A stretch of DNA of 32,566 nucleotides from Planctomyces sp. (GCA_005778225.1 SXPC01000036.1:1-32566); one strand, 5' to 3'. Shown: positions 7,211-15,565, numbered from the stretch's first letter. Numbers and translations: made by a program. The notes: generated by a model from the sequence alone, not told the origin.

Positions 7211-7540
7211 TCACCTCGCCAGACTTCGCACCACCAGCACAAACACAATCAACGAGGCCAGCAGCCCTGAGATAAACAACAACGCCGCGGCAACGATTTC
7301 GTTGGGCTTCTTGATGTCTTTTGAAACATCCGTCAGCGTGATCTCATGCATGTTCCCGCGATCAAACCCCTCCGGCAGCACGGATGCCGGTAGCGTCGCC
7401 AGGATCGCTTCCCGAATTGCCAGAAACTGCTCCGGCTCACACATCAACTGATAACGGTGCCCGGTGTGATCAACGACAAACAATGTCGCGTCGTCGTCGT
7501 CTTCCTTTGCGTCATCGTGAGTTGACGTCGTCGCGGTCAT
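7211..7540 (-). CDS. Hypothetical protein with C-terminal membrane anchor
   Basis: The 109-residue product begins with an acidic, low-complexity stretch (KEDDDDATLF). A small domain with VVDHTGHRYQLMCEPEQF and LPEGFDRGNMHEITLTDV follows. The last ~28 residues form a hydrophobic span (IVAAALLFISGLLASLIVFVLVV) and a basic tail. This predicts a tail-anchored protein with most of the chain in the cytoplasm, though the opposite topology cannot be excluded. The frame is open further upstream to 7630, but the ATG at 7540 removes an arginine-rich extension that looks spurious. No family recognised. It is the third of three minus-strand genes after the FAH enzyme, 90 bases beyond the 56-residue membrane protein. 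Confidence 0.6.
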   Translation of the reverse strand: MTATTSTHDDAKEDDDDATLFVVDHTGHRYQLMCEPEQFLAIREAILATLPASVLPEGFDRGNMHEITLTDVSKDIKKPNEIVAAALLFISGLLASLIVFVLVVRSLAR

Positions 7541-7630
7541 TTCGTTCAGAATCTTTCTCAATCTCAGAGGCGACGAAGTCGCGACACGTCTGCTGTTAAC
7601 ACAGAACCTACCCGCCAGCAGTCCTGACAC

Positions 7631-7801
7631 TCAGGTAACATCTTTTCGCTTAGCTCCTTCAACAATGGCTTCTGCGATCGTCGCCCCCGCATAGAGAATC
7701 GCTCCTGCGATGAGAACAGTGCTATGGGGGGAGCTAAGCACGATTTGCAGGGTTCCAAGTGCCAAAAACATAACTCCAAGAATCAATCCCACTGTTCTCA
7801 C
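7631..7801 (-). CDS. Putative 56-residue membrane protein
   Basis: A short frame with a GTG start at 7801 (an in-frame ATG lies at 7771) encodes 56 residues. Two hydrophobic helices are visible: VGLILGVMFLALGTLQIVL and TVLIAGAILYAGATIAEAIV. A charged tail (EGAKRKDVT) follows. The helix-hinge-helix pattern, with Gly/Ala-rich faces and a positively charged C-terminus, is much more protein-like than any other frame here. An in-frame TAG lies 7 codons upstream, so the start must be close to 7801. It sits 58 bases after the FAH gene stop and 90 bases before the 109-residue membrane protein, on the same strand. No family recognised. Confidence 0.5.
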   Translation of the reverse strand: MRTVGLILGVMFLALGTLQIVLSSPHSTVLIAGAILYAGATIAEAIVEGAKRKDVT

Positions 7802-7859
7802 GCGGCAGATCTCCCAAGAGCCCTATGAATTGATGATCACGCCATTGTACGCAAAACTC

Positions 7860-8723
7860 TCAGCCCTGGACCACCGAATTTTCCAGGGTGCCCAGGCCGG
7901 TGATCGAGATGCGGACGATGTCGCCGGGGTTTAACGTGAAGTTGTCGGGGGGGATGATGCCGGTGCCGGTGAGGAGGGCGGCTCCGTGGGGAAAGTCGAG
8001 TTCGCGGCCCAGCCACTGGGCGAGGTCTTCGAATTTGCGGACGATCTGGCCGAGGTTGGTTTCGCCGGTGAAGACGTCCTTGCCGTTGCGCTGGATCGTC
8101 AAGTGGATCAATGTTTTCGGAAGATCGAGTGGGCCGTCAGCGAGAAGAATGTTGGGGCCGATGGCGCAGGACTGGTTGTAGACCTTGGCTTGCGGCAGGT
8201 AGAGCGGGTTCTCGCCTTCGATGTCTCGCGAGGACATGTCGTTGCCGATGGAGTAGCCTTTGATGTTCATCTTGGGATCGAGGATCAGGACGAACTCCGG
8301 CTCCGGGACGGACCAGGTGGCATCTTTACGGATGCGGACAGGGACGCCGGGGCCGACGACGCGGGTCGGGGTCGATTTGAAGAAGATCTCCGGGCGGTCG
8401 GCGGTGTAGACGTGGGCGTAATGGTCGGCTCCCGATTTGGATTCTTCCATGCGGGCAACCTGGCTGCGTTTATAGGTCACGCCGGCGGCCCAGACTTCCT
8501 GGGAATCGATGGGGGCCAGGAAACTAATAATATCGAGGGAAACGGGGGCGATGGTGGCATCGATGAGCGATTTCGCGAAATCAGCGGGCGAATCGCTGTG
8601 AAGAATATCACTGAGACGCAGGGTTCCCTCTGACGTGGTCATGTTGAGGGCTTGGACAGAGGATTCGCCGACGATGACGACGTGTTGTGTCTGGTTGGGG
8701 AAGAGGACTTTGGCGAGACGCAT
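7860..8723 (-). CDS. Fumarylacetoacetate hydrolase family enzyme
   Basis: This 287-residue protein has the FAH fold, found in fumarylacetoacetases, hydratases/decarboxylases and sugar-acid dehydratases. The metal-binding acid motif is [10 protein letters not shown] (E141, E143), followed by [20 protein letters not shown] with D162 and a conserved Lys at 180. The N-terminal block [18 protein letters not shown] resembles the 2-keto-3-deoxy-pentonate dehydratase branch (XylX/KdaD-like) from memory. The exact substrate is therefore uncertain; a 2-keto-3-deoxy sugar acid is my best guess. The ATG at 8723 begins with MRLAKVLF, the usual FAH-family opening strand; an earlier in-frame start near 8777 adds residues read from a repeat. 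It is cytoplasmic. Two small membrane-protein genes follow on the same strand. Confidence 0.88.
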   Translation of the reverse strand: MRLAKVLFPNQTQHVVIVGESSVQALNMTTSEGTLRLSDILHSDSPADFAKSLIDATIAPVSLDIISFLAPIDSQEVWAAGVTYKRSQVARMEESKSGADHYAHVYTADRPEIFFKSTPTRVVGPGVPVRIRKDATWSVPEPEFVLILDPKMNIKGYSIGNDMSSRDIEGENPLYLPQAKVYNQSCAIGPNILLADGPLDLPKTLIHLTIQRNGKDVFTGETNLGQIVRKFEDLAQWLGRELDFPHGAALLTGTGIIPPDNFTLNPGDIVRISITGLGTLENSVVQG

Positions 8724-9097
8724 GGGAGTACCTTCGCAGGGGGTTTGCGCGAATGTGGGTCGATTGATGGTCCGCACAGCGGACTCTACGGGTGCAAAGG
8801 CATGCTAACAAATTTGAGGGGTTGGATGCGGATGTCGGGGGGATTTCGGGCGCAGGAAGTTGGGATTTTGTCGAGGGGAGCGGAGGGTTTAGAACGGTGA
8901 CTTGTAATGTTGACATCCGTTTCCGGGGAGCTGTCTGCTTCGTCTAGGCAGAAAAAAGATGTTGAGATAAAGTCCGCTCTCTTTGGGCCAAAAACACGCG
9001 CAGGAAGCCGTGGTTCTGGTCCGAAAATCACGTCCAGGTTGCTTTTCGCGAATCCGCGGAAGGCCAGTTCATCAGGATGATGAAGGAACGACCGACC
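8724..9097. other. Divergent intergenic region
   Basis: This spacer between the FAH gene (minus) and the lipoprotein gene (plus) holds one arm of the hairpin repeat family (8759-8789). Otherwise it shows no credible gene. Frames on both strands here are rich in rare residues and have no family features. Promoters for both directions must lie here but were not resolved. Confidence 0.55.
8759..8789. repeat. Single copy of the GGTCCGC hairpin repeat
   Basis: Matches the reverse complement of 7002-7032 with only two differences, including the flank GTCGATTGA. It lies 36 bases upstream of the FAH gene start, in the likely promoter zone. Confidence 0.75.
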
Positions 9098-9358
9098 ATG
9101 GCCTCTGCCTCCCCCTCTGCACGAATGTTGTTAGCAGGCATGCTGCTGCTGTCAACAGGCTGCAGCACGATTGCCCACTATGCGGACCCGTATCAGTGGC
9201 GCAAACTCAACCGTGGTGCGGATTACGGACGCGATTCTTACAATTTTTCCATCCCTGAACCGAAATTGGAAACGCCAACGGTCAAGCCCGCACGAAACAT
9301 CGCGCTGGATCTGCCCAACAGCTGCTCGTTGATTCCGGTCAGTACGATGCACGACTAA
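9098..9358 (+). CDS. Small putative lipoprotein
   Basis: This 86-residue protein has a lipoprotein signal: MLLAGMLLLSTGCST, where the lipobox LSTGC marks the acylated Cys. The mature part is about 62 residues, beginning TIAHYADPYQWRKLNRGADYG, and carries no known domain. It should be membrane-anchored outside the cytoplasm. An ATG at 9077 is in frame, but 9098 is preferred because GAAGGAACG lies just upstream and because it shortens a charged leader. The L,D-transpeptidase gene starts 69 bases downstream in the same direction, so the two probably form an envelope operon. A structural or accessory role next to the transpeptidase is an inference. Confidence 0.75.
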   Translation: MASASPSARMLLAGMLLLSTGCSTIAHYADPYQWRKLNRGADYGRDSYNFSIPEPKLETPTVKPARNIALDLPNSCSLIPVSTMHD

Positions 9359-9427
9359 TACCCGACTTTCGAGACGCCTTTTTCGGTAACTGTTTCCATC
9401 TCGAAGACTGTTCAAGGACGATTGACC

Positions 9428-11215
9428 ATGCGATACGGACGTCGCGCGACTGCCTTTTCTACGACTGCTGTCAGTTGGGTTTGCGTTCTGTGTGGCGCGG
9501 TGACTGCTGCCTGGTTATTCGACCTGATCCCGCATCGCAAGCCGATGGCTGTCGAAACACAAGAGACGGCCCTGACGACCGAGTCGCCTGCTGTCGACTT
9601 CAATCCCGAATTGCAGCAGAGCCAGTCTGAGCCCATGCCCATGGCTACCTCGGAACCGGCGAATGTCGCCGTCAATCTGGATGAGTTGTTTATCCCCGCG
9701 ACTTTGGGGCAAGCCGAACAAAGTGAACCGGTTCAGGCAGAGGGTGTCGTTGAGATCGCCTTTGATCAGCCGGCTGCGATTAAGAATACCCAATCGTCAA
9801 TGACGACATTGACCGAAGACCAGACCTCGCCCGCTCACCCGATGCACAATGAGCCAGCTTTCGGTTCTTCGATGGTCGCCTCCCATCAACAACAAGCTTC
9901 CGAGCCGACGGCACAAGATCCTTTTGCTGCCTACGAAGCCAAGCAACGCAAGTTCGAGTTTGTGGCTGCCCAGGGCCAGGGTGCTCCTGCTCAGCCCGCT
10001 CCTCGCAACGAAGCCGGCTGGAACCAGCTTGATGAGACGGCTGTTTCCAACATGACGATGAAGTCAACTCCTGATGCGGCTTTCCTGCAGACAGCCAGCC
10101 GAGGCGGAGATGGATTTTCGTCACCAGCTGCTGCGAGCTCGGTGGCGACGTTTCAGCCTGCCAATCCCCATTCTGGACAATTTCAACTGGCGGCAGCCAA
10201 TCCTGCTGAAGTCGATGGCTATTCAGAAAAGCCTGGTCAAACCCCGAACGTGAACACTCGCACGCTGACGTTCAATCCCGAGCGAGATCACGTTCAACTG
10301 CTGGCTGATCCTTATCGCGGAGGCGCGACAGCCCAACTTATTCAAGCTGATGCGGATGCCAGTGGAATTCAGCAGACCGGTTTTTCTCAGCCTGCCAATC
10401 CACAGCCATCGTTTGGAAATTCCTCGATGATGTCGAGCGAATCTCGCTTCTCGACGACTGCCCCTGGCCTGCCGAAGGAAGTTCCGACTCAGACACAGCT
10501 GATGGAAAAAGTCCTTGGTGTTCCTGGCAGCAAAGAAGCACCTGTCGATGAAATGATGAGTCGCAAGACGCCGCAGGAAGAAGTTCAACGTCTGCGAACG
10601 CTGTCTGAGCTGTATTGGTCGACGCCACAGTCTCGTCCTGATGTTCAGAAGGAAATCGACGAACTGTCTCGCAAGATTTACTTCTCACCTGCCGTGCACT
10701 ACATGGCTCCTTACACGGTTCAACAGGGTGACATTCTGCAGACAGTCGCCAAGACGTATAATGTTCCCTGGCAGTACCTGGCACGTCTGAACCGCGTCAC
10801 ACCTGAGAAGGTGCGAGCAGGTGCAGGCCTGAAAGTGATCAAGGGGCCATTCTCAGCCATCGTCGATCTGAGCGACTACGAGCTGATCATTCACGCTCAT
10901 GGCTATTATGTTTGTCGCTTCCCGGTCGCAACAGGTAAGAATGACAGCACTCCGACAGGGACATTCTCTGTGATCAACAAAGAAGTCAATCCAACTTACT
11001 ATGGTCCGGAAGGCGTCGTTGCAGCGGATGACCCAGCCAATCCGCTGGGCGAGCGATGGATCGACCTGGGGAACAGCATTGGGATCCATGGCACGATTGA
11101 TCCGGATTCCATCGGCAAGGCGATGTCGAAAGGCTGCATCCGACTGACGAATGAGCATGTCTCGATTGTGTATGACCTGCTGGGCGTGGGGTCGGAAGTC
11201 ACGATCGTACCGTAA
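9428..11215 (+). CDS. LysM and L,D-transpeptidase (YkuD) protein
   Basis: The 595-residue protein has an N-terminal membrane segment (about residues 7-31). A long low-complexity Gln/Ala/Pro/Ser-rich region (about 40-425) follows, then a LysM peptidoglycan-binding domain starting at YTVQQGDILQTVAKTYNVPW (429-472). A C-terminal YkuD domain (about 475-595) has the catalytic motif HGTIDPDSIGKAMSKGCIRL, with His554 and Cys570. Such enzymes cross-link peptidoglycan stem peptides or attach proteins to them, outside the cytoplasmic membrane. The ATG at 9428 is chosen over a TTG at 9422. A small lipoprotein gene precedes it by 69 bases. The disordered linker is unusually long and could span the periplasm. 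No terminator was seen after the stop. Confidence 0.93.
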   Translation: MRYGRRATAFSTTAVSWVCVLCGAVTAAWLFDLIPHRKPMAVETQETALTTESPAVDFNPELQQSQSEPMPMATSEPANVAVNLDELFIPATLGQAEQSEPVQAEGVVEIAFDQPAAIKNTQSSMTTLTEDQTSPAHPMHNEPAFGSSMVASHQQQASEPTAQDPFAAYEAKQRKFEFVAAQGQGAPAQPAPRNEAGWNQLDETAVSNMTMKSTPDAAFLQTASRGGDGFSSPAAASSVATFQPANPHSGQFQLAAANPAEVDGYSEKPGQTPNVNTRTLTFNPERDHVQLLADPYRGGATAQLIQADADASGIQQTGFSQPANPQPSFGNSSMMSSESRFSTTAPGLPKEVPTQTQLMEKVLGVPGSKEAPVDEMMSRKTPQEEVQRLRTLSELYWSTPQSRPDVQKEIDELSRKIYFSPAVHYMAPYTVQQGDILQTVAKTYNVPWQYLARLNRVTPEKVRAGAGLKVIKGPFSAIVDLSDYELIIHAHGYYVCRFPVATGKNDSTPTGTFSVINKEVNPTYYGPEGVVAADDPANPLGERWIDLGNSIGIHGTIDPDSIGKAMSKGCIRLTNEHVSIVYDLLGVGSEVTIVP

Positions 11216-11344
11216 TCGCAACTCTTTGTCAGAGTTCGGATTATGACTCCTGCCTAAATTTGAGTTCTTCCAGCGCGGGTGAAAAGTACGAGTATTCGCT
11301 GTTATTCGATACAGCTTTTGTTATGGTGGCAAATCAACATAGTT

Positions 11345-11365
11345 TGATAACGAATTGCGTTATCA
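11345..11365. promoter_or_regulatory. Operator-like perfect palindrome
   Basis: TGATAACG (11345-11352) and CGTTATCA (11358-11365) are perfect inverted repeats around the 5-base spacer AATTG. The site ends 31 bases before the permease start and overlaps the place where a promoter -10 region or transcript start would be expected. It has no T-tract and is too short to be one of the repeat families. It probably binds a dimeric regulator, perhaps of the GntR or LacI type, but none is encoded nearby. Confidence 0.5.
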
Positions 11366-11396
11366 TCCCTGATTGTCCCACCTCGAAAGCTGCTCG

Positions 11397-12923
11397 ATGG
11401 ACATCCCTCCGCTTCTGATCATGGCGATCGGCATCGCAACGGTGCTGTTTCTGATTCTGGCTGCCCGCCTGAATGCATTTCTGGCGTTGCTGATCTCGGC
11501 CATCCTTGTCAGCGTCTTGTCACCTGGACTGCCAGGCGAGAAAATTGCCCGGGTCGCGATGGAGTTCGGGTCCGCGTGTGGGAAAATCGGCATCGTCATT
11601 GCGCTGGCGGCAATCATCGGGGCTGCCATGCTCGAGAGCGGGTCAGCAGATCGGATCGTCAAATTCTTCGTCAAAGTTCTCGGGCAAAAGCGGGCCCCGA
11701 TTGCACTCCTGGGGACGAGCTACGTGCTCGCGATTCCCGTCTTTCTGGACACGGTGTTTTACCTGATGGTGCCTCTGGCGCGGTCTTTCTATATCTCGAC
11801 GCGCAAAGACTACATGAAGTGCCTGCTGGCGATCACCGGCGGAGGCGTTTTAACGCACTGTCTGGTCCCGCCAACTCCAGGGCCTTTGCTGGCCGCTGAA
11901 ATCCTCGGCGTGAATCTCGGAACGATGATCATCATGGGCATCATCGTGACGATTCCTGCGGCTGTCGCGGGCTATTTATTTGCAGCGATCGCCGGTCCGA
12001 AATTCGATATCAAGCCTGACGTCCACACGATTCAAGCTGAGATCGATGATCCCAAGCTGGCGCCGATAGTGGATGATGACAAACGACTGCCCGGGCTTTT
12101 CGTTTCGGTCCTGCCGATTTTTCTCCCCGTGTTTTTGATCGGGTTTCAATCGCTGGTCGAATCGCTGGATGATATTCCTGCTTACCGGACGCAGTTCGTC
12201 GGTTGGACGCAATCGATCGGCTTGGGAAACACGACCGACATGGTGGATGTCGTGCAGAAGGATGGCAGCACGATCCAGCAATCGACAGCTGAGGTCGCCT
12301 ATGATCGTCAGATCCTGGGGTGGATCAAGTTCTTTGGCGATGCCAACTTCGCCCTGCTGTTGTCGACGGGGATTGTGATGCTGGTTTATCACGTCAAAGC
12401 GAAGCGTCCACGGGCGCATGCAGAGAAAATGGTGGAAGACGCGCTGACCTCTGGCGGGATGATTATTCTCATCACAGCTGCTGGTTCTGCCTTTGGAGCC
12501 ATGTTGCGGGTTGCAGGCGTCGGACAGGCGATTGAAGCGATCTTTGTCGAGCAGCAGTTCCCCAGCGGTGCACTGATCTTTGCAGCGTTTGGATTGTCGT
12601 CGATCATTAAAATCGCCCAAGGCTCCAGCACGACGGCGATTATCATCACAGCCGGGATGATGGCGGCGATGATGCAGAATCTGGACCTCCCGTTTCACCC
12701 GGTTTACATTGCCCTCTCGATCGGTGCAGGGGCGCTCGTTGGTTCGTGGATGAATGACTCGGGTTTCTGGGTCTTCACCAAGATGGGGGGCGTGACGGAA
12801 GCTCAGGGGCTGAAGAGCTGGACGCCGTGCTTAGCGACCGTCGGGATTGCTGCGTTTCTCTCCACCCTCGTCTTCTCGCAGATCCTGCCGATGGATCTGC
12901 CGTTGCCTCCGACTGGTCCGTAA
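11397..12923 (+). CDS. GntP-family gluconate/sugar-acid permease
   Basis: This 508-residue integral membrane protein has about 12 hydrophobic segments and GntP-family blocks. These include RLNAFLALLISAILVSVLSP near the N-terminus, IPVFLDTVFYLMVPLAR, LTHCLVPPTPGPLLAAEILG and the C-terminal GSSTTAIIITAGMM and WMNDSGFWVFTKMGGVTEAQ. Family members import gluconate or related sugar acids by proton symport. A TTG at 11373 would extend the protein by eight residues, but the ATG at 11397 leaves room for the palindrome at 11345-11365. A central hydrophilic loop around residues 205-300 is longer than in classic GntP proteins and contains a Gln/Ser-rich stretch. The SMP-30-like gene follows by 67 bases in the same direction, which suggests a two-gene sugar-acid unit. 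Substrate not determined. Confidence 0.92.
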   Translation: MDIPPLLIMAIGIATVLFLILAARLNAFLALLISAILVSVLSPGLPGEKIARVAMEFGSACGKIGIVIALAAIIGAAMLESGSADRIVKFFVKVLGQKRAPIALLGTSYVLAIPVFLDTVFYLMVPLARSFYISTRKDYMKCLLAITGGGVLTHCLVPPTPGPLLAAEILGVNLGTMIIMGIIVTIPAAVAGYLFAAIAGPKFDIKPDVHTIQAEIDDPKLAPIVDDDKRLPGLFVSVLPIFLPVFLIGFQSLVESLDDIPAYRTQFVGWTQSIGLGNTTDMVDVVQKDGSTIQQSTAEVAYDRQILGWIKFFGDANFALLLSTGIVMLVYHVKAKRPRAHAEKMVEDALTSGGMIILITAAGSAFGAMLRVAGVGQAIEAIFVEQQFPSGALIFAAFGLSSIIKIAQGSSTTAIIITAGMMAAMMQNLDLPFHPVYIALSIGAGALVGSWMNDSGFWVFTKMGGVTEAQGLKSWTPCLATVGIAAFLSTLVFSQILPMDLPLPPTGP

Positions 12924-12990
12924 AACATCGGTGTTCTCAAAACCATAGCTGTTTTTGATTCATGCTTCTGCCTCTACAGGAAACACATCC

Positions 12991-14040
12991 ATGCTCAAGA
13001 CTCTGATGATGCGACTGACGGTGCTGATTCTCGCGGTCTCTGTTTTGACCAGTTCGACGCTGATGGCTCAGGACTCACTGAATTTCCCGACGATGGGGAA
13101 GATTGTTTCGCATGATCCTGCGATGTCGAAGGTGCTGGATGAATCGGCCAAGCTGCAGGTGATTTCGTCGGGGTATGTCTGGTCGGAAGGTCCGCTGTGG
13201 ATCAATGATGATTCCAACAAGTTTGGCGGGTATCTGCTGTTTTCAGACGTCCCTCAGAACACGGTCTTCAAGTGGGTCGAAGGAGTCGGTGCCAAGCCCT
13301 GGATGAATCCGTCCGGATTTACAGGACCAGCCGGTTACAGCAAGGAATCGGGCTCGAATGGACTAACGCTCGATAACGAGGGACGCATCGTTTTCTGCGA
13401 GCATGGGGATCGACGGGTCTCTGTGCTCACCAAAGGTGGCGGGAAGATGACCTTGGCGGATATGTGTGATGGCAAGCGGTTTAACAGTCCGAACGATGTC
13501 GTCGTTGCCTCCAATGGGAATATCTACTTCACCGACCCTGCCTATGGGCTGCCTCAGGGGTTCAAAGATCCGTCACGGGAGACCTCTTATTGCGGAGTAT
13601 ACCTGATTCGTCCAGACCGCAGTTGTGTGCTGCTGACGGAAGAGTTCGAAGCACCGAACGGGATTGGTTTATCGCCGGATCACAAGACGCTGTATGTGGC
13701 TCAGTCAAGCGGGACGCAGCCGCTGTGGAAGGCGTTCGACATCAAAGCAGACGGCACGCTGGAGAAGAGTCGGGTCTTGCTGGCGGCCAATGAGACTGGC
13801 GTCAAACTGCCGGGTGCACCGGACGGGCTCGATGTCGCCGCCGACGGAACGATCTTCTCGTCTGGTCCTGGCGGGATCTGGATGATCTCTCCCGAAGGCA
13901 AGTTGCTGGGACGAATCGAAACCGGCGAGCATACGTCCAACTGTACCTTCGGTGGAAAAGATGGCAGCGTCCTTTATCTCACGGCGGATACCTATATTTG
14001 TCGCATCCAGACGAAGACGAAGGGGCAGCGCTGGAAGTGA
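12991..14040 (+). CDS. Exported SMP-30/gluconolactonase-like protein
   Basis: This 349-residue protein starts with a signal peptide (to about residue 26, ..STLMAQDS) and continues as a six-bladed beta-propeller of the SMP-30/gluconolactonase family. Metal-site motifs can be read: SEGPLW (E66), RFNSPNDVVV (N168), EAPNGIGLS (N223) and APDGLDVAADG (D278). The family hydrolyses sugar lactones with a divalent metal. Export suggests it acts in the periplasm, making sugar acids that the adjacent GntP permease could import. The ATG at 12991 has AGGAAA upstream and gives a clean signal peptide; an earlier TTG at 12955 is rejected. The gap from the permease is 67 bases. A repeat element begins 32 bases after the stop. 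Confidence 0.9.
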   Translation: MLKTLMMRLTVLILAVSVLTSSTLMAQDSLNFPTMGKIVSHDPAMSKVLDESAKLQVISSGYVWSEGPLWINDDSNKFGGYLLFSDVPQNTVFKWVEGVGAKPWMNPSGFTGPAGYSKESGSNGLTLDNEGRIVFCEHGDRRVSVLTKGGGKMTLADMCDGKRFNSPNDVVVASNGNIYFTDPAYGLPQGFKDPSRETSYCGVYLIRPDRSCVLLTEEFEAPNGIGLSPDHKTLYVAQSSGTQPLWKAFDIKADGTLEKSRVLLAANETGVKLPGAPDGLDVAADGTIFSSGPGGIWMISPEGKLLGRIETGEHTSNCTFGGKDGSVLYLTADTYICRIQTKTKGQRWK

Positions 14041-14072
14041 ATTGGTATTCGATGACCTCGCGATCCTTTCTT

Positions 14073-14270
14073 CGTCCTGAAGGGACGGTTTCAACCAGCC
14101 CAGGGTGAAACCCTGGGTCCATGTCGGCGACATCCACATCCCGTCCTGTCGGGACGGCTCACCGTGATTCTCAAGTTGACCCCACCCCTTCAGGGTGGGG
14201 ATTTCGTTTGTGTGATCGTTAACCCAGGGTTTCACCCTGGGCTGACAGATGACGGCCCTTCAGGCCTGAG
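14073..14270. repeat. MITE-like palindromic element (copy C)
   Basis: This 198-bp element has ~45-bp terminal inverted repeats. The left end runs CGTCCTGAAGGGACG then CCAGCCCAGGGTGAAACCCT. The right end is the complement: AACCCAGGGTTTCACCCTGG then GACGGCCCTTCAGGCCTGAG. Inside are two more hairpins, CCGTCC/GGACGG (14141-14157) and CCCCACCC/GGGTGGGG (14180-14200). In total at least five short stems lie in tandem, with 8-bp stems at 14099-14117, 14180-14200 and 14223-14241. It encodes nothing. A tail to about 14341 is shared with copy E. Confidence 0.85.
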
Positions 14271-14371
14271 AGGGAAGGATCATTCGTTGTTGAGAGGTTG
14301 CAACGCGAGACAGCGGCTCGGACGGAGCCTCGCCCTCCCGTTCTTTTCCTGATGTCGAACTAGCAGTCGAC

Positions 14372-14405
14372 CGGCTTCGCCGTCCGGGTTGGGGACAACC
14401 CGGAC
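14372..14405. repeat. 34-bp repeat, single copy
   Basis: Identical over 34 bases to 17475-17508. It contains the hairpin GTCCGGGTT/AACCCGGAC with a 6-base loop. Here only one arm is present, while at 17383-17513 it forms an inverted pair. Confidence 0.8.
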
Positions 14406-14510
14406 GATCCTGATTCACGGGAACAACTCGTTGGAGGCGTGATCAAACGGGAAAACGTGGTACGATGTGGGACGACATTTTCTACTCGACCATGCAGAGC
14501 TGTCTCATTT

Positions 14511-15446
14511 ATGTCTCAATTCCCGCCGCTTGTTGAACCGCTGTCAGGTGATCCGCTTTCCCCGTCGCCCGATGGGACGCAGTTGGTGAATGAGGCACAG
14601 ACGGCCTGGATTCCGGTTCGACATGGGATTCCTCGTTTTGTCCATGATGACCATCTCGATTCGTTCGGGCTTCAATGGACGACCTACGATGTTGCGCATG
14701 ACGAGGAAGACCGGAAGACGTTTCAGGCGAAGACGGGGATCTCGTTGCCTGAACTTGCTGGCAAGCAGATTCTCGACGCGGGCTGTGGCGGGGGGAGATA
14801 TTGCAAAGTCGTATCGGAGGCGGGCGGGATTGTGACCGGCGTGGACCATACGCGGGCGGTTGACAAGGCACTGAAGCTGTGTGCCGGGCTGCCGAACGTG
14901 CGATTGATACAAGGGGATCTGAAGCATCTGCCGTTTGCACCGGAGAGTTTCGACTTCGTCTTCTCGATTGGCGTCATGCATCATGATGCTGATACGAAGA
15001 CGGTCTTTGACTCGGTCGCGAAGTTCGTCAAGCCGGGGGGACGTTACTCGGTGTGGTTGTATCGACGCAATCAGGCCTGGCAGGAATGGATCAACAATCG
15101 ACTACGTGCCCGCACGACGAAGATGGACCCCAAGCAACTAGAGCCCTGGTGCAAGTTCGGCGCGACGCTCGGCGGGATTCCGGTGATCAAGCAGACGCTC
15201 AATAAAGTCGTGAACTTCAGCGCGCATCCAGATTATGAGAATCGCGTGTGTGATACGTTCGACTGGTACGCCCCGCAATACCAGTATCACCATACGGAAG
15301 AAGAGCTGTTGAGCTGGTTCAAAGAGGCGGGATTTACGGATCTGAAAGTGCTCCCGCCGGAGAAGTCAGGGAAGGTTTATCGATGGGCGTATCGGAATAA
15401 TTTGTTGATCGGGAGCGGGGTGAACGTGACGGGGATCCGTGGGTAG
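14511..15446 (+). CDS. Class I SAM-dependent methyltransferase
   Basis: The 311-residue protein has a Trm112-like short N-terminal segment (LVEPLSGDPLSPSPDGTQLV.. IPRFV) and a Rossmann methyltransferase core. Motif I is ILDAGCGGGRY (87-97), and VTGVDHT carries the acidic residue for the SAM ribose. Motif post-II is GDLKHLPFAPESFDFVFSIG, followed by VMHH. The C-terminal half is predicted helical with many Trp/Tyr. Such UbiE-like proteins methylate small molecules or lipids; the substrate cannot be inferred here. The ATG at 14511 removes an Arg/Cys-rich extension and gives the expected N-terminus. The gene stands alone between two complete copies of the palindromic element (14073-14270 and 15566-15760), which is noteworthy. 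Confidence 0.85.
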   Translation: MSQFPPLVEPLSGDPLSPSPDGTQLVNEAQTAWIPVRHGIPRFVHDDHLDSFGLQWTTYDVAHDEEDRKTFQAKTGISLPELAGKQILDAGCGGGRYCKVVSEAGGIVTGVDHTRAVDKALKLCAGLPNVRLIQGDLKHLPFAPESFDFVFSIGVMHHDADTKTVFDSVAKFVKPGGRYSVWLYRRNQAWQEWINNRLRARTTKMDPKQLEPWCKFGATLGGIPVIKQTLNKVVNFSAHPDYENRVCDTFDWYAPQYQYHHTEEELLSWFKEAGFTDLKVLPPEKSGKVYRWAYRNNLLIGSGVNVTGIRG

Positions 15447-15565
15447 ACTCCATCGGAAGTACGAACCTCCGGGCAAACCGCTTGCCGTGCACTTGGTCGC
15501 GAGCCGACAACGCAGAGCGTTGCGAAATTCAAGCCGTGAACAGGGATTGATGGTGTCGTACTCTT

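Larger units (their letters stand above)
14041..14510. other. Intergenic region filled by repeats
   Basis: It contains complete palindromic element C (14073-14270), its conserved tail to about 14341 and a 34-base repeat also found at 17475-17508. Only about 100 bases remain for the methyltransferase promoter. No gene is supported. Confidence 0.65.

Noticed and set aside
7052-7270. 72-residue plus-strand frame after pyrE
   Set aside because: Lies within the inverted-repeat region and overlaps a minus-strand gene; composition not protein-like.
9422-9427. TTG start for the L,D-transpeptidase
   Set aside because: The ATG six bases later is the more likely start; the extra two residues add nothing.
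11976-12698. 240-residue minus-strand frame
   Set aside because: Antisense to the GntP permease; His/Arg/Asp-rich and without motifs.
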